The notes under the pieces are model-generated. The model saw nothing but the letters and a program-made list of their open reading frames with translations, made no database searches and was not told the DNA's origin. From assembly GCA_017535435.1 (NCBI GenBank), contig JAFXTY010000049.1:1-62137 (forward strand): 62,137 bases of DNA, read 5' to 3'. Both the position numbers and the translations under genes were made by a program. This document shows positions 50,489 through 58,651 of this stretch, piece after piece; positions within the stretch are counted from its first letter, which is position 1; each line of letters starts with the position of its first letter. The DNA comes from Spirochaetia bacterium (lineage in GTDB: Bacteria > Spirochaetota > Spirochaetia > CADAEX01).

Positions 50489-51163
50489 TTAGAAGAAGTA
50501 GTAAACCTCCGGCTCAAACTCTTCCCGTTTCTCCGACGGGGCAGTCATCTCCTCCAGATTGCCTGAGAAGCTCTTGACTTTCCACTTTGCCCCATCCTTA
50601 GCCATGACAAACTCGCATATGCAGTCGCCATCTCCCATGAAACACCTGGCAGTCACCTTGGTCTCTCCCCCGGCGGCAATGCCGTTGCCAATCCTTACCT
50701 CTGCAGGGAAAAATCTTGAGTTATGCCATTCATCAAAAAGCATGGTCAGCAGGGTACTGTTATCGCCCATAAAATAGTCGGCAGGGCTCTTGGATATCTT
50801 TCCAGCCCTGTAACCATCAAAAAACAGGGCCACAGCAGCCTCGGCCGAATCCGGTTTAAGCCCCGCATCCACAATTTTCCCTAAAACAAAGTCCTCCGGC
50901 ACCACCGGATTTGACTTCCCTGCCATAAGGAAACGCTTTTCGCCGTAATTTTCTATTGTAATCACATTCTGGTGACTTTTCTTCTTCGCCCGGGATGCAG
51001 TTATGCTCTGCTCAATGCTGTTGACCCGGTCCTGGCTTCTCTGGGGAACCTCGGCTTCGGCTGCAGGAGCAGTATCGGAGACACCATTGGTGCTGACAGC
51101 CCTGTTTCCGTCGCAGGAGACCATGATGAGTATCATTATAAGAAAAGACAACAGTTTTCTCAT
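50489..51163 (-). CDS. Lipoprotein of unknown function
   Basis: A 224-residue protein beginning MRKLLSFLIMILIMVSCDG, a lipoprotein signal with likely lipidated Cys17. A low-complexity, Ala/Glu-rich linker is followed by a globular part (DFVLGKIVDAGLKPDSAEAAVALFFDGYRAG) and KWKVKSFSGNL. I do not recognise a family. No ribosome-binding site is present; the -10 box TATATT ends 7 bp before the ATG, suggesting a leaderless mRNA. The next gene starts 28 bp downstream. Confidence 0.7.
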   Translation of the reverse strand: MRKLLSFLIMILIMVSCDGNRAVSTNGVSDTAPAAEAEVPQRSQDRVNSIEQSITASRAKKKSHQNVITIENYGEKRFLMAGKSNPVVPEDFVLGKIVDAGLKPDSAEAAVALFFDGYRAGKISKSPADYFMGDNSTLLTMLFDEWHNSRFFPAEVRIGNGIAAGGETKVTARCFMGDGDCICEFVMAKDGAKWKVKSFSGNLEEMTAPSEKREEFEPEVYYFF

Positions 51164-51170
51164 TATATTT

Positions 51171-51199
51171 AATATATCATATAAATAAAACAATGTCAC
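51171..51199 (-). promoter_or_regulatory. Promoter giving a leaderless transcript of the 51163 lipoprotein gene
   Basis: Minus strand GTGACA (51194-51199), a 17-bp spacer, and TATATT (51171-51176). Seven bp lie between the -10 box and the ATG. Confidence 0.6.
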
Positions 51200-51225
51200 C
51201 CTGAAGTAGTTTCAAGGCTTGTGAG

Positions 51226-51254
51226 TTGACATTGGGCTTTTTGCGTGGGATAAT
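51226..51254 (+). promoter_or_regulatory. Promoter of the fructose-bisphosphate aldolase gene
   Basis: TTGACA (51226-51231), a 17-bp spacer, and GATAAT (51249-51254), 30 bp before the ATG with a normal ribosome-binding site. Confidence 0.8.
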
Positions 51255-51284
51255 AGTAGAAACAAACAAATAGGAGCGTGCTAT

Positions 51285-52277
51285 ATGACAAGTTACAAAG
51301 AGCTTGGCTTGGTGAACACCAGAGAGATGTTCAAGAAAGCAGTGAAGGAAGCTTATGCAGTTCCTGCATACAACTTCAATAACCTTGAGCAGCTGCAGGC
51401 AATTATTCAGGCTTGTGTAGAGACAAAATCACCTGTAATCATCCAGGTTTCCTCCGGCGCAAGAAAATATGCCAATGCAAACCTTCTCAAGAACATGGCA
51501 AAGGGTGCTGTAGAGTATGCACACGAGCTGGGATACGACATTCCAATCTGTCTGCATCTGGACCACGGCGACACATTCGAGCTGTGCAAGGACTGTATCG
51601 AGAAAGGCTTCTCTTCAGTAATGATCGACGGTTCAAGCAAATCCTTCGAGGACAACATCGCAATCACAAAGAAAGTTGTTGATTTTGCACATCAGTATGA
51701 TGTTACAGTAGAGGGAGAGCTGGGAGTTCTGGCAGGTGTCGAGGACGATGTGGCAGCAGAGAAATCACACTATACAAGACCTGAGGATGTAGAGGAGTTT
51801 GTAAAGCGGACAGGCGTTGATTCCCTGGCTATCTCCATCGGAACATCCCATGGTGCAAACAAGTTCCGCCCGGAGCAGTGCACACGGAACGCAGAAGGCA
51901 TCCTTATTCCTCCTCCACTCCGCCACGATATTCTGGCCGAGATTGAGAAGAGAATCCCTGGATTCCCGATTGTTCTCCACGGATCATCCTCTGTTCCACA
52001 GGAATATGTGAAGATCATCAACAGCTACGGCGGAAAGCTTAAGGACTCTGTAGGAATTCCTGAGTCTGAGCTCCAGAAGGCTGTAAAGTCAGCTGTATGC
52101 AAAGTCAACATCGACTCCGACGGAAGACTGGCTATGACAGCTGCAATCAGAAAATACCTGGTGGAAGATCCTGCCGCATTCGACCCAAGAAAGTATCTGG
52201 GCCCTGCACGGGACGAGCTTAAGAAGCTTTATATGCACAAGAATATCAATGTTCTGTTCTCAGCCGGCAAGGCTTGA
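51285..52277 (+). CDS. fba: Class II fructose-bisphosphate aldolase
   Basis: A 330-residue zinc aldolase splitting fructose 1,6-bisphosphate in glycolysis. The zinc ligands are in HLDHGD (about residue 88), EGELG and IVLHGSSSVP; phosphate-binding residues follow in KVNIDSDGRLAMTAAIR. The length and sequence pattern agree with spirochaetal aldolases. It is transcribed alone from a strong promoter and ends in a bidirectional terminator. Confidence 0.95.
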   Translation: MTSYKELGLVNTREMFKKAVKEAYAVPAYNFNNLEQLQAIIQACVETKSPVIIQVSSGARKYANANLLKNMAKGAVEYAHELGYDIPICLHLDHGDTFELCKDCIEKGFSSVMIDGSSKSFEDNIAITKKVVDFAHQYDVTVEGELGVLAGVEDDVAAEKSHYTRPEDVEEFVKRTGVDSLAISIGTSHGANKFRPEQCTRNAEGILIPPPLRHDILAEIEKRIPGFPIVLHGSSSVPQEYVKIINSYGGKLKDSVGIPESELQKAVKSAVCKVNIDSDGRLAMTAAIRKYLVEDPAAFDPRKYLGPARDELKKLYMHKNINVLFSAGKA

Positions 52278-52302
52278 TTCAGACAGTACGCGTTTTGACA
52301 AT

Positions 52303-52336
52303 AAAAAAGCCATCCTCCCGGGGATGGCTTTTTTTT
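52303..52336. terminator. Bidirectional terminator between fba and the amino-acid ABC operon
   Basis: AAAAAAGCCATCC (52303-52315) and GGATGGCTTTTTTTT (52322-52336) form a stem with a 6-nt loop and T runs on both strands. Confidence 0.95.
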
Positions 52337-52349
52337 GCCTTGGCAGCAG

Positions 52350-53090
52350 TCAAAGGACTGCGTTCAGGAACTGCTTAAGCCGTGGACTCTTGGGATGGTC
52401 GAAAATATCCTCGGGAATTCCCCCTTCCTCCACAACTCCACCGTGAATAAAAAGGACACGGTCTGCCACTTCCCGGGCGAAGCCCATCTCATGGGTGACC
52501 ACTGCCATGGTCATACCGGCTTTGGCCAGATCCTTCATTACATTGAGAACCTCCCCTACCATCTCAGGGTCCAGGGCCGATGTAGGCTCGTCGAAAAGCA
52601 TTACATCAGGATTCATCGCCAGGGACCGTACAATAGCAATACGCTGTTTCTGGCCTCCCGAACAGGTTGAAGGATATTTATCTGCCTTATCCTCAAGACC
52701 AACTCTCTTAAGGAGCTCCAAGGCAATTTTCCTTGCCTCCTCCTCGCTCTTAAGACCAAGGGTCACAGGGGCAAGGGTAAGATTCTGCATTATAGTAAGG
52801 TGTGGGAACAGGTTGAAGTGCTGGAACACCATTCCCATCTTCTGGCGGCATTTATCCAGGTCAGTCTTGGGATCGGTGAGCACAGTTCCCTCGAAGGTTA
52901 TGCTTCCTCCTGTAGGTGTCTCAAGCATGTTCAGACACCGCAGGAATGTGGATTTACCACATCCGGAGGGGCCTATTATTACTATTTTTTCTCCCCGGCG
53001 GATATCTATGGAGATATCCTCAAGGACATTGCGCCCGCCGTTGAAAGATTTCTGGAGATGGCTGACTTTAATTAAAACTTCATCTGTCAC
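52350..53090 (-). CDS. glnQ: Polar amino-acid ABC transporter ATP-binding protein
   Basis: A 246-residue ATPase of the GlnQ/HisP family. Walker [10 protein letters not shown], signature [10 protein letters not shown], Walker [16 protein letters not shown]. The start is taken as GTG at 53090, 9 nt after AGGATGG, so that it overlaps the permease gene by 11 bp; the frame is open further upstream inside that gene. It energises the importer with the permease and binding protein next to it. Confidence 0.93.
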   Translation of the reverse strand: MTDEVLIKVSHLQKSFNGGRNVLEDISIDIRRGEKIVIIGPSGCGKSTFLRCLNMLETPTGGSITFEGTVLTDPKTDLDKCRQKMGMVFQHFNLFPHLTIMQNLTLAPVTLGLKSEEEARKIALELLKRVGLEDKADKYPSTCSGGQKQRIAIVRSLAMNPDVMLFDEPTSALDPEMVGEVLNVMKDLAKAGMTMAVVTHEMGFAREVADRVLFIHGGVVEEGGIPEDIFDHPKSPRLKQFLNAVL

Positions 53091-53745
53091 TTTTAGCCAT
53101 CCTTTTCTCGAATATATCAAATACCTTGGTAAGTCCCAGTGTCAGGATAAGGTAGATGATGGCACATGTCAGAAGAGGGATCCATGCATTGTAGGTTGCG
53201 TTGCGGATCATGTCTCCTGCCTTGGTCATATCTGTTACTGCGATGAAGCTGGCTACCGATGTCTCCTTGATAAGCACGATGAACTCGCTGGTGTAGGTAG
53301 GAAGCACTGCCTTTGCAGCCTGGGGAAGGATAATCTTGAACAGGGTCTGCCGCTTGGAAAGTCCAAGGGAGCGGCCTGCCTCGGTCTGACCGATATCCAC
53401 ACCCTGGATTCCGGCACGGAAAATCTCGGTGCAGTAGGCTCCTGAGTTGAGGCCGTATGCCAGGATAGCAACTAGAAGCTTAGGCAGATGCAGCGGGGCA
53501 AACACAACAAAGTAGAAGATCATGAGCTGTGTGGCCAGCGGCAGACCTCGGAGCACTGTGGTGTACAGAGTTCCTATTCCTTTAAGGATTCTGTTGTCGG
53601 AGATTTTCATCAGGGCCAGGATGCAGCCCAGGATTGTTCCTATTATGATAGCGCAGAACGCAATGAGCAGGGTGACGCCCAAGCCCTGGAAAATCAGGAC
53701 ATAGCGCTGCCCCGCTATCATTGTGTCGTATATGGATTGAAACAT
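53080..53745 (-). CDS. glnP: Polar amino-acid ABC transporter permease
   Basis: A 221-residue permease of the HisMQ/GlnP type with five helices and the motif [22 protein letters not shown], then the EAA-like segment [22 protein letters not shown]. It begins in the stop codon of the binding-protein gene (TAATG) and overlaps the ATPase gene at its 3' end. Confidence 0.94.
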   Translation of the reverse strand: MFQSIYDTMIAGQRYVLIFQGLGVTLLIAFCAIIIGTILGCILALMKISDNRILKGIGTLYTTVLRGLPLATQLMIFYFVVFAPLHLPKLLVAILAYGLNSGAYCTEIFRAGIQGVDIGQTEAGRSLGLSKRQTLFKIILPQAAKAVLPTYTSEFIVLIKETSVASFIAVTDMTKAGDMIRNATYNAWIPLLTCAIIYLILTLGLTKVFDIFEKRMAKSDR

Positions 53746-54530
53746 TATTTCCTTACGATGATGACCTGCTCAGATGCATAGTATGGAACTGAGAAGTCAA
53801 CATTCTTCTTTCTCTCTTCGGTGATTGACATACCAGCTGCGATGAAGTCGATGGAGCCTGCCTGCAGTGCAGGAATAAGGCTGTCGAATGCCATGTCCAC
53901 AATCTCAAGCTTTACGCCAGCTTTTGCTGCGATGAACTCACCCATGGAGATATCGAAACCTGCAATATCCTTGCCCTCTACATACTCGAATGGAGGGAAA
54001 GCAGCATTTGTTCCCAGCTTGATTGTGCCGGCTTTTGCATTGTTGGCAATGGTAGGAATGACAATCTTTCCATCTGCTGGCATGAAAGCTGCAACCAGCT
54101 TCTCGTAACCGCCGTTTGTCTGGAGCTCTTTGATTGTTGCGTTCACAATATCCAGAACTGCCTTGTTGCCTTTCTTTACTGCGATAGCATACTCTTCCTT
54201 GTTTGCAGAGAACTCAGCATCACGGATGATAGCCAGTCCAGGGTTCTTGTCTACAATTGCCTGTGCAGGAAGCTCGTCGATTACAACACAGTCGATGGCG
54301 CCGTTCTTAAGGTCAAGGGCTGCATCGATACCGCTCTTGAAGGAATTAAGCTTAACACCCTTAACATTGTCCTGAACCCAAGCCTCGCCTGTTGTTCCGG
54401 TCTGAACACCGATCTTAAGACCTTCCAGGTCTGCGATTCCATTGATAACTTTTTTCTCTTTGCTTCCGCCTGCAAAACATACACTTGCTGCAAGAAGAAG
54501 AACCAAAGCAAACAGCAATACTTTCTTCAT
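53745..54530 (-). CDS. Amino-acid-binding protein of family 3, apparently circularly permuted
   Basis: A 261-residue exported protein (signal peptide to about residue 20, then GGSKEKK). Residues 29-150 hold what is normally the C-terminal half of family 3 binding proteins (INGIADLEGLKIGVQTGTT, VIDELPAQ, EYAIAVKKGN, YEKLVAAF). Residues 168-261 hold the normal N-terminal half (GTIKLGTNAAFPPFEY, AFDSLIPALQAGSIDF, MSITEERKKNVDFS, ASEQVIIVRK) and end there. Ligand residues Arg240, Thr46/47 and Asp85 are kept. It overlaps the permease gene by 1 bp, so the order is real within the operon. Confidence 0.9.
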   Translation of the reverse strand: MKKVLLFALVLLLAASVCFAGGSKEKKVINGIADLEGLKIGVQTGTTGEAWVQDNVKGVKLNSFKSGIDAALDLKNGAIDCVVIDELPAQAIVDKNPGLAIIRDAEFSANKEEYAIAVKKGNKAVLDIVNATIKELQTNGGYEKLVAAFMPADGKIVIPTIANNAKAGTIKLGTNAAFPPFEYVEGKDIAGFDISMGEFIAAKAGVKLEIVDMAFDSLIPALQAGSIDFIAAGMSITEERKKNVDFSVPYYASEQVIIVRK

Positions 54531-54568
54531 TTTTCTCTCCTAAATTATGTGAAAAAGTGTTTTTTTGT

Positions 54569-54597
54569 TTTATACCACAATAATTATAATAATTCAA
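54569..54597 (-). promoter_or_regulatory. Promoter of the amino-acid ABC operon
   Basis: Minus strand TTGAAT (54592-54597), a 17-bp spacer, and TATAAA (54569-54574). It overlaps the end of galE. GGAG precedes the ATG at 54530. Confidence 0.65.
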
Positions 54598-55565
54598 TTA
54601 TGTTTTTTATACATATTCCAGGAGGTGAATATCAGGTTCTCCACACTGCTGTGAACTGCCTTCCAGCCTAAAAGCTTGAGAGCCTTGCCCGAGCTGGCCA
54701 CCAGGTTTGCCGGGTCGCCAGGCCGCCGAGGTGCATACTCAACCTTAAAGTCGACCCCTGTTATAGCCTTTGCTTTGTCTGCCATCTCCTGCACGCTTAT
54801 GCCGTTGCCGGTCCCCAGATTCACAGTCAGGCTCTGCCTGTTCTTCAACAGGTACTCGGCGGCTGCCAGATGGCCGGTGGCCAGGTCGGTGACATGGATA
54901 TAATCCCTTATGCAGGTTCCGTCCGGGGTCGGGTAGTCGTTGCCGAATATGGCGAGCCTGCTTCTTATGCCGGCCGCCGCCTCCATGATAATGGGGAGCA
55001 GATTCGCAGGATTCTTCTCAAGCCCCTTGATGCGTCCTTGGCCGTCGTAGCCTGCCGCATTGAAGTACCTCATGGCGGCGTACTTAAGCCCTTTAAGCTT
55101 GTCGTACCAGCCAAGGAACTGCTCTATAGCCAGCTTGGTGTAGCCGTAGTAGTTGGCCGGGTCCTTGGGATGCTCCTCGTCTATGGGCAGGTAGGCAGGC
55201 TCGCCATACACGGCGGCGGAGGAGGAGAATACCAGGTTCTCTATCCCTGCCTTGACTGCTGCATTAAGTATGTTGATGGTGCCTGTGATGTTGTTCACCG
55301 AGTATTTCTCCGGCTTCTCCATGGACTCCCCCGCCGCCTTGAATGCAGCCAGGTGTATGATCAGGTCATAACCAACCGCCATGGCGCTGTCCAGCTCGGC
55401 CGGGTTAAGGATATCCCCTTTTATGAAATCCTCGTCGGGAAAGATGTTCACCATCTGCCCGGTGGAGAAGTTGTCAAATACAGTGACCTGGTGGCCGTTG
55501 TCCAGAAAATGACGGGCCACATGGGAACCGATATATCCTGCGCCGCCTATGATGAGTGCTCTCAT
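54594..55565 (-). CDS. galE: UDP-glucose 4-epimerase
   Basis: A 323-residue short-chain dehydrogenase-fold epimerase interconverting UDP-glucose and UDP-galactose. NAD-binding GGAGYIGSH at residues 7-15; the catalytic YxxxK is in YYGYTK; the sugar-binding GTCIRDYIHVTDLA motif is present. It is 12 bp after the TIGR03545-like gene and probably co-transcribed. Its product may feed envelope glycan synthesis. Confidence 0.94.
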   Translation of the reverse strand: MRALIIGGAGYIGSHVARHFLDNGHQVTVFDNFSTGQMVNIFPDEDFIKGDILNPAELDSAMAVGYDLIIHLAAFKAAGESMEKPEKYSVNNITGTINILNAAVKAGIENLVFSSSAAVYGEPAYLPIDEEHPKDPANYYGYTKLAIEQFLGWYDKLKGLKYAAMRYFNAAGYDGQGRIKGLEKNPANLLPIIMEAAAGIRSRLAIFGNDYPTPDGTCIRDYIHVTDLATGHLAAAEYLLKNRQSLTVNLGTGNGISVQEMADKAKAITGVDFKVEYAPRRPGDPANLVASSGKALKLLGWKAVHSSVENLIFTSWNMYKKHN

Positions 55566-55577
55566 TATCTACTCCTG

Positions 55578-57824
55578 TCAGAAGAGACCCTTGAGGCTCT
55601 TCTTCATCTCCTTCTGCATATCCTTTGTTGCCTTATCAAGCTCTTTCTGCATATTCTGGGTCTGCTTGTCCACCTGCTTCTGAGCCTCTTCCTTGGCCTT
55701 GTTGATCTGCTTCTCAGCTTCCTTCTTGATCATCTTCTCAACCTCTTTCTGCAGCTTCTTCTGCTGGTTGTCCAGGTCTGCCACAAAGCTCTTGAGGTCG
55801 CTTACATTGGTGAACACCACAGTCTTCATGCCGGTGTATTTCTCAACCTGTTCCGAGAACTCCTTGGAAATCTTCTCAAGCCGGCTGTTTACCTCTTTCT
55901 CCAGCTGCTTCTTGAATTTATCCAGCTCTTCGCTCATCACCTTCTTCAGCCCCCGGACAACCTGCTTGTCCACATCGGTCTCCAGGGAGAAATCCAGCTT
56001 GTCCTGCTGGGAATAAGCAAAGCCGATACCGAAGTCCACTTCTTTTATTGTGGCCAGAACACGGGCATAGAGATCATAGATGAAATCCGGCTTGAATGAT
56101 TTTGCACTGATTGTTGCCGGATCGATCATAAGGTATGCTGATGTGCCGAATTTCTCATTCTTATCATAGAAGATACTTGCCTTTACCAAAGCTTTTCCGT
56201 CGATGACCGGTATACCTTTGATATTCTTGGTGTTCGGAACCTGAAGTTTGATAGGATAGGTCTTTCCTGTGAAGTTCATATCAACCATGTTTCCCTTGGG
56301 ATTGGTCCTGAAGTCTCCCAGGAAATCCAGGTTCTCTGTATAGCCGCCGCGGAGCAGGTCGATGGCTCCGGTTATAGGTTTGTCCAGCAGGTCTGCATCG
56401 TTGCAGATGTTGAAGATTGTCCCTTCAATAGAGAATTTCTTGTCAGGCGAGTTGCCTCCCAGCCGTATCTCCCGCATCAGGAACGACGGCAGGTCCTTAC
56501 GGTAGGTCACATCCCGGCCCTTGAGCCGTACCACCAGCTTTTTCTGCTTCTTCTGCTTTTCAGGCAGTTTAGGCAGCGTCTTTCCCGACTGCTGGAAATC
56601 CTTGGCCATGTCTATGCCGTCTTTGATGTAGGGATACCACTTGCCCAGCAGTGTGGCGAAGAATGTGTCAAAGCTGCTGGAGATCAGGCGCTTGCCATCA
56701 TCTATGTTCGGAATTTTGATAGATTTGATCCGGTTCTGGATATAGCTGGAGTCATGCTTCACAGAACTCTGGAACTTGTCTGCAAGACCCTGCACTGTCT
56801 TTGTATCCCGGACAAAGTGGTCCGATATATCCTCGGCCCTCTTCTCAAAGGCCTGGGCCTTCATCTTGGTCTCGTTTATCTGCACTATAAGGTCGTTCAG
56901 CTCCTGTGGAGTATCAATCTTGCTGATATCCATCTTGGTGTACTTCTTGACCTCCTTGCCGAAATCCTTCACCTGCTCCTTTGTGGACTCAATCTCTTCC
57001 TGCCAATCATTGTAGATAGTGGTCATGTCAGAGACAATCTCGTCCTTCATGGCTGGAGTCTGGAGAGAATTGAGGGACTCGTTGAGGAACTCTTCCGGAT
57101 CATAGAACCCGATAATATCGGTGATCTCGTTTTGGGCATTGGCAGCCAGGGCAGCAAGGAGCTCCTCTTTCTTTTTCTCGAAAGCTTCGTCCCGCTTACG
57201 CTGTTTTTCCTTCTTGGCCTTCAGCACCGAATCGGGCAGAGCGCCGGATGTCTTTCGCGGAGTGCCATAGGTTATCCCTGTGCACTGGGCCAGGTCCATC
57301 ACAAATTTCTTCTTAAGGAGCTCCACCAGATTGAAGTCCACCGAGATGTTGCCCACCTCGAAGAGGTTCTCCATAGGCTTGTCCTTGTTGGCCACTGCCA
57401 CGCCCTTGATCACCAGGCTGGAGTCGAATATCTTAAGGTTCACATAGTCGATGTCGGCCCTTGCCCAGAAGATGTTCTCCAATGCGTATTTAAGCCCTCT
57501 CTTGACCAGAGGGTTCTTGTAGATGTTCACAAGTGTCACCATGGTGGCGATAAGAATTACCAGGGTGGCAATCCAGATGATGTGGACTCTCCCCTTCTGG
57601 CTCTTGATCTGAGAAGCCATCTCCTTGAGCCGTTTGACCTCAGCCTTGTCGAAGGTGCGGCTGTCAGGAATCTGGAGAACCTTGTCGTCCTTCTCAAAGA
57701 GAGCTTCCACGTATTTCCGGTCATCATCTATGTAGATGCGGGAAAGAAGCTTGCGCTTGAGGCTCTTGGTATTGTATTTTTTTCTGAAGATTTTAGGAAG
57801 CTTGTCCCTGTTGAAATCACTCAT
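55578..57824 (-). CDS. TIGR03545-family membrane-anchored protein
   Basis: A 748-residue protein with one transmembrane helix (about residues 76-97, IIWIATLVILIATMVTLV), an AsmA-like stretch right after it (ENIFWARADIDYVNLKIFDSSLVIKGVAVAN), long acidic/basic coiled coils in the middle, and a C-terminal coiled coil ending in KEMKKSLKGLF. The pairing with the next gene matches the TIGR03545/TIGR03546 neighbours of spirochaetes and a few other groups. Its role, perhaps in envelope biogenesis, is not established. It overlaps its partner by 8 bp. Confidence 0.8.
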   Translation of the reverse strand: MSDFNRDKLPKIFRKKYNTKSLKRKLLSRIYIDDDRKYVEALFEKDDKVLQIPDSRTFDKAEVKRLKEMASQIKSQKGRVHIIWIATLVILIATMVTLVNIYKNPLVKRGLKYALENIFWARADIDYVNLKIFDSSLVIKGVAVANKDKPMENLFEVGNISVDFNLVELLKKKFVMDLAQCTGITYGTPRKTSGALPDSVLKAKKEKQRKRDEAFEKKKEELLAALAANAQNEITDIIGFYDPEEFLNESLNSLQTPAMKDEIVSDMTTIYNDWQEEIESTKEQVKDFGKEVKKYTKMDISKIDTPQELNDLIVQINETKMKAQAFEKRAEDISDHFVRDTKTVQGLADKFQSSVKHDSSYIQNRIKSIKIPNIDDGKRLISSSFDTFFATLLGKWYPYIKDGIDMAKDFQQSGKTLPKLPEKQKKQKKLVVRLKGRDVTYRKDLPSFLMREIRLGGNSPDKKFSIEGTIFNICNDADLLDKPITGAIDLLRGGYTENLDFLGDFRTNPKGNMVDMNFTGKTYPIKLQVPNTKNIKGIPVIDGKALVKASIFYDKNEKFGTSAYLMIDPATISAKSFKPDFIYDLYARVLATIKEVDFGIGFAYSQQDKLDFSLETDVDKQVVRGLKKVMSEELDKFKKQLEKEVNSRLEKISKEFSEQVEKYTGMKTVVFTNVSDLKSFVADLDNQQKKLQKEVEKMIKKEAEKQINKAKEEAQKQVDKQTQNMQKELDKATKDMQKEMKKSLKGLF

Positions 57825-58335
57825 GGGTCACCTCCGAAATCTTGATGATAAGCTTTATGAAAGGCACCTTCATAAGGAACTGATAAGCCTTGCTCCGTAC
57901 AAAGTACTGATACAGTGTGTTGCGCCATACCCGGATGAATATGCGGGCCAGGATGTAGAGGGGTATGTAGAGGAGGATGCCCCAGGCCAGGCCGCCCATG
58001 ACTATGGTGTTGTTGAAGCGGGTGAATGCAACAAATGGGGTGTCCAGCAGCTTGGCAAAGGTGGGTGTCAGAGCCGGATGAGTCAGGATAGCATAGCCGG
58101 TGGTGTCAAACAGCGGGTCTACCAGCGGGATGAAGATAGAGCCCAGGATGATGCTGAGGAACAGAGTTCCCCTGTTGATTCTCAAAAAGAATGTGAATAT
58201 GAAAAGGAATATCCAGAGCAGATTCCCTTTGGGAACAAATGCCAAGAGCATTCCCAGCGAAAAGGCGTGTGCCAGCTCCCCCGGCGCCCTATTGGCGTTC
58301 AGGGACTTGAACAACTGCTTGAAATAGTTTACCAC
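57817..58335 (-). CDS. TIGR03546-family (DUF2062-like) membrane protein
   Basis: A 172-residue membrane protein with three or four helices and the conserved start APGELAHAFSLGMLLAFVPKGNLLW. It begins with GTG at 58335, 9 nt after AGGAGG. It forms an operon with the TIGR03545-like gene. The function is unknown; the conserved pairing implies that the two proteins act together in the inner membrane. Confidence 0.82.
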   Translation of the reverse strand: MVNYFKQLFKSLNANRAPGELAHAFSLGMLLAFVPKGNLLWIFLFIFTFFLRINRGTLFLSIILGSIFIPLVDPLFDTTGYAILTHPALTPTFAKLLDTPFVAFTRFNNTIVMGGLAWGILLYIPLYILARIFIRVWRNTLYQYFVRSKAYQFLMKVPFIKLIIKISEVTHE

Positions 58336-58382
58336 CTGTGCAGCCTCCTAATAAAATTATATTATAACAGTATTATCTATAA

Positions 58383-58521
58383 ATCAAGGCACAGATAAGG
58401 GTACGGCCTCGGTAGATGGGTACCCCGTAGACAAGTTCATGTCACACTGGACTTGCTTCAGTGCGACGAACTTGTTGCTACGGAGCCCAATACCTCGCCG
58501 CACGCCTTTCTGTGCTTTGAT
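58383..58521. repeat. Long imperfect palindrome, 139 bp
   Basis: ATCAAGGCACAG (58383-58394) and CTGTGCTTTGAT (58510-58521) open arms of about 65 bp that are complementary with small gaps, through CCGTAG/CTACGG and ACAAGTTC/GAACTTGT, to a CACTG/CAGTG stem and a 9-nt loop (58450-58458). No open frame of note. The rest of the 316-bp gap before 58652 holds only the conserved promoter-like element. Confidence 0.75.
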
Positions 58522-58599
58522 TTTATACTATCCTATTTAATTCTATTGCTTGCAAAGCAGGTGCAAACTATATTCTTTTTTTTTGAAGTTTTTTTTCAA

Positions 58600-58635
58600 A
58601 AAGTCAAATCAAAATGAAATTTTATTGTGTATATA
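58600..58635 (+). promoter_or_regulatory. Conserved promoter-like element, copy 3 of 3
   Basis: AAAGTCAAATCAAAATGAA, 10 bp, GTATATA, identical in the 19-bp block to the copy at 9694. AGGAG and the ATG at 58652 follow closely. Confidence 0.65.
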
Positions 58636-58651
58636 AGGCAGGAGACTGTTT

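Noticed and set aside
56754-57845. A 363-codon Leu/His-rich frame antisense to the TIGR03545-like gene
   Set aside because: It mirrors Lys/Glu-rich coiled-coil coding; no ribosome-binding site or motif supports it.
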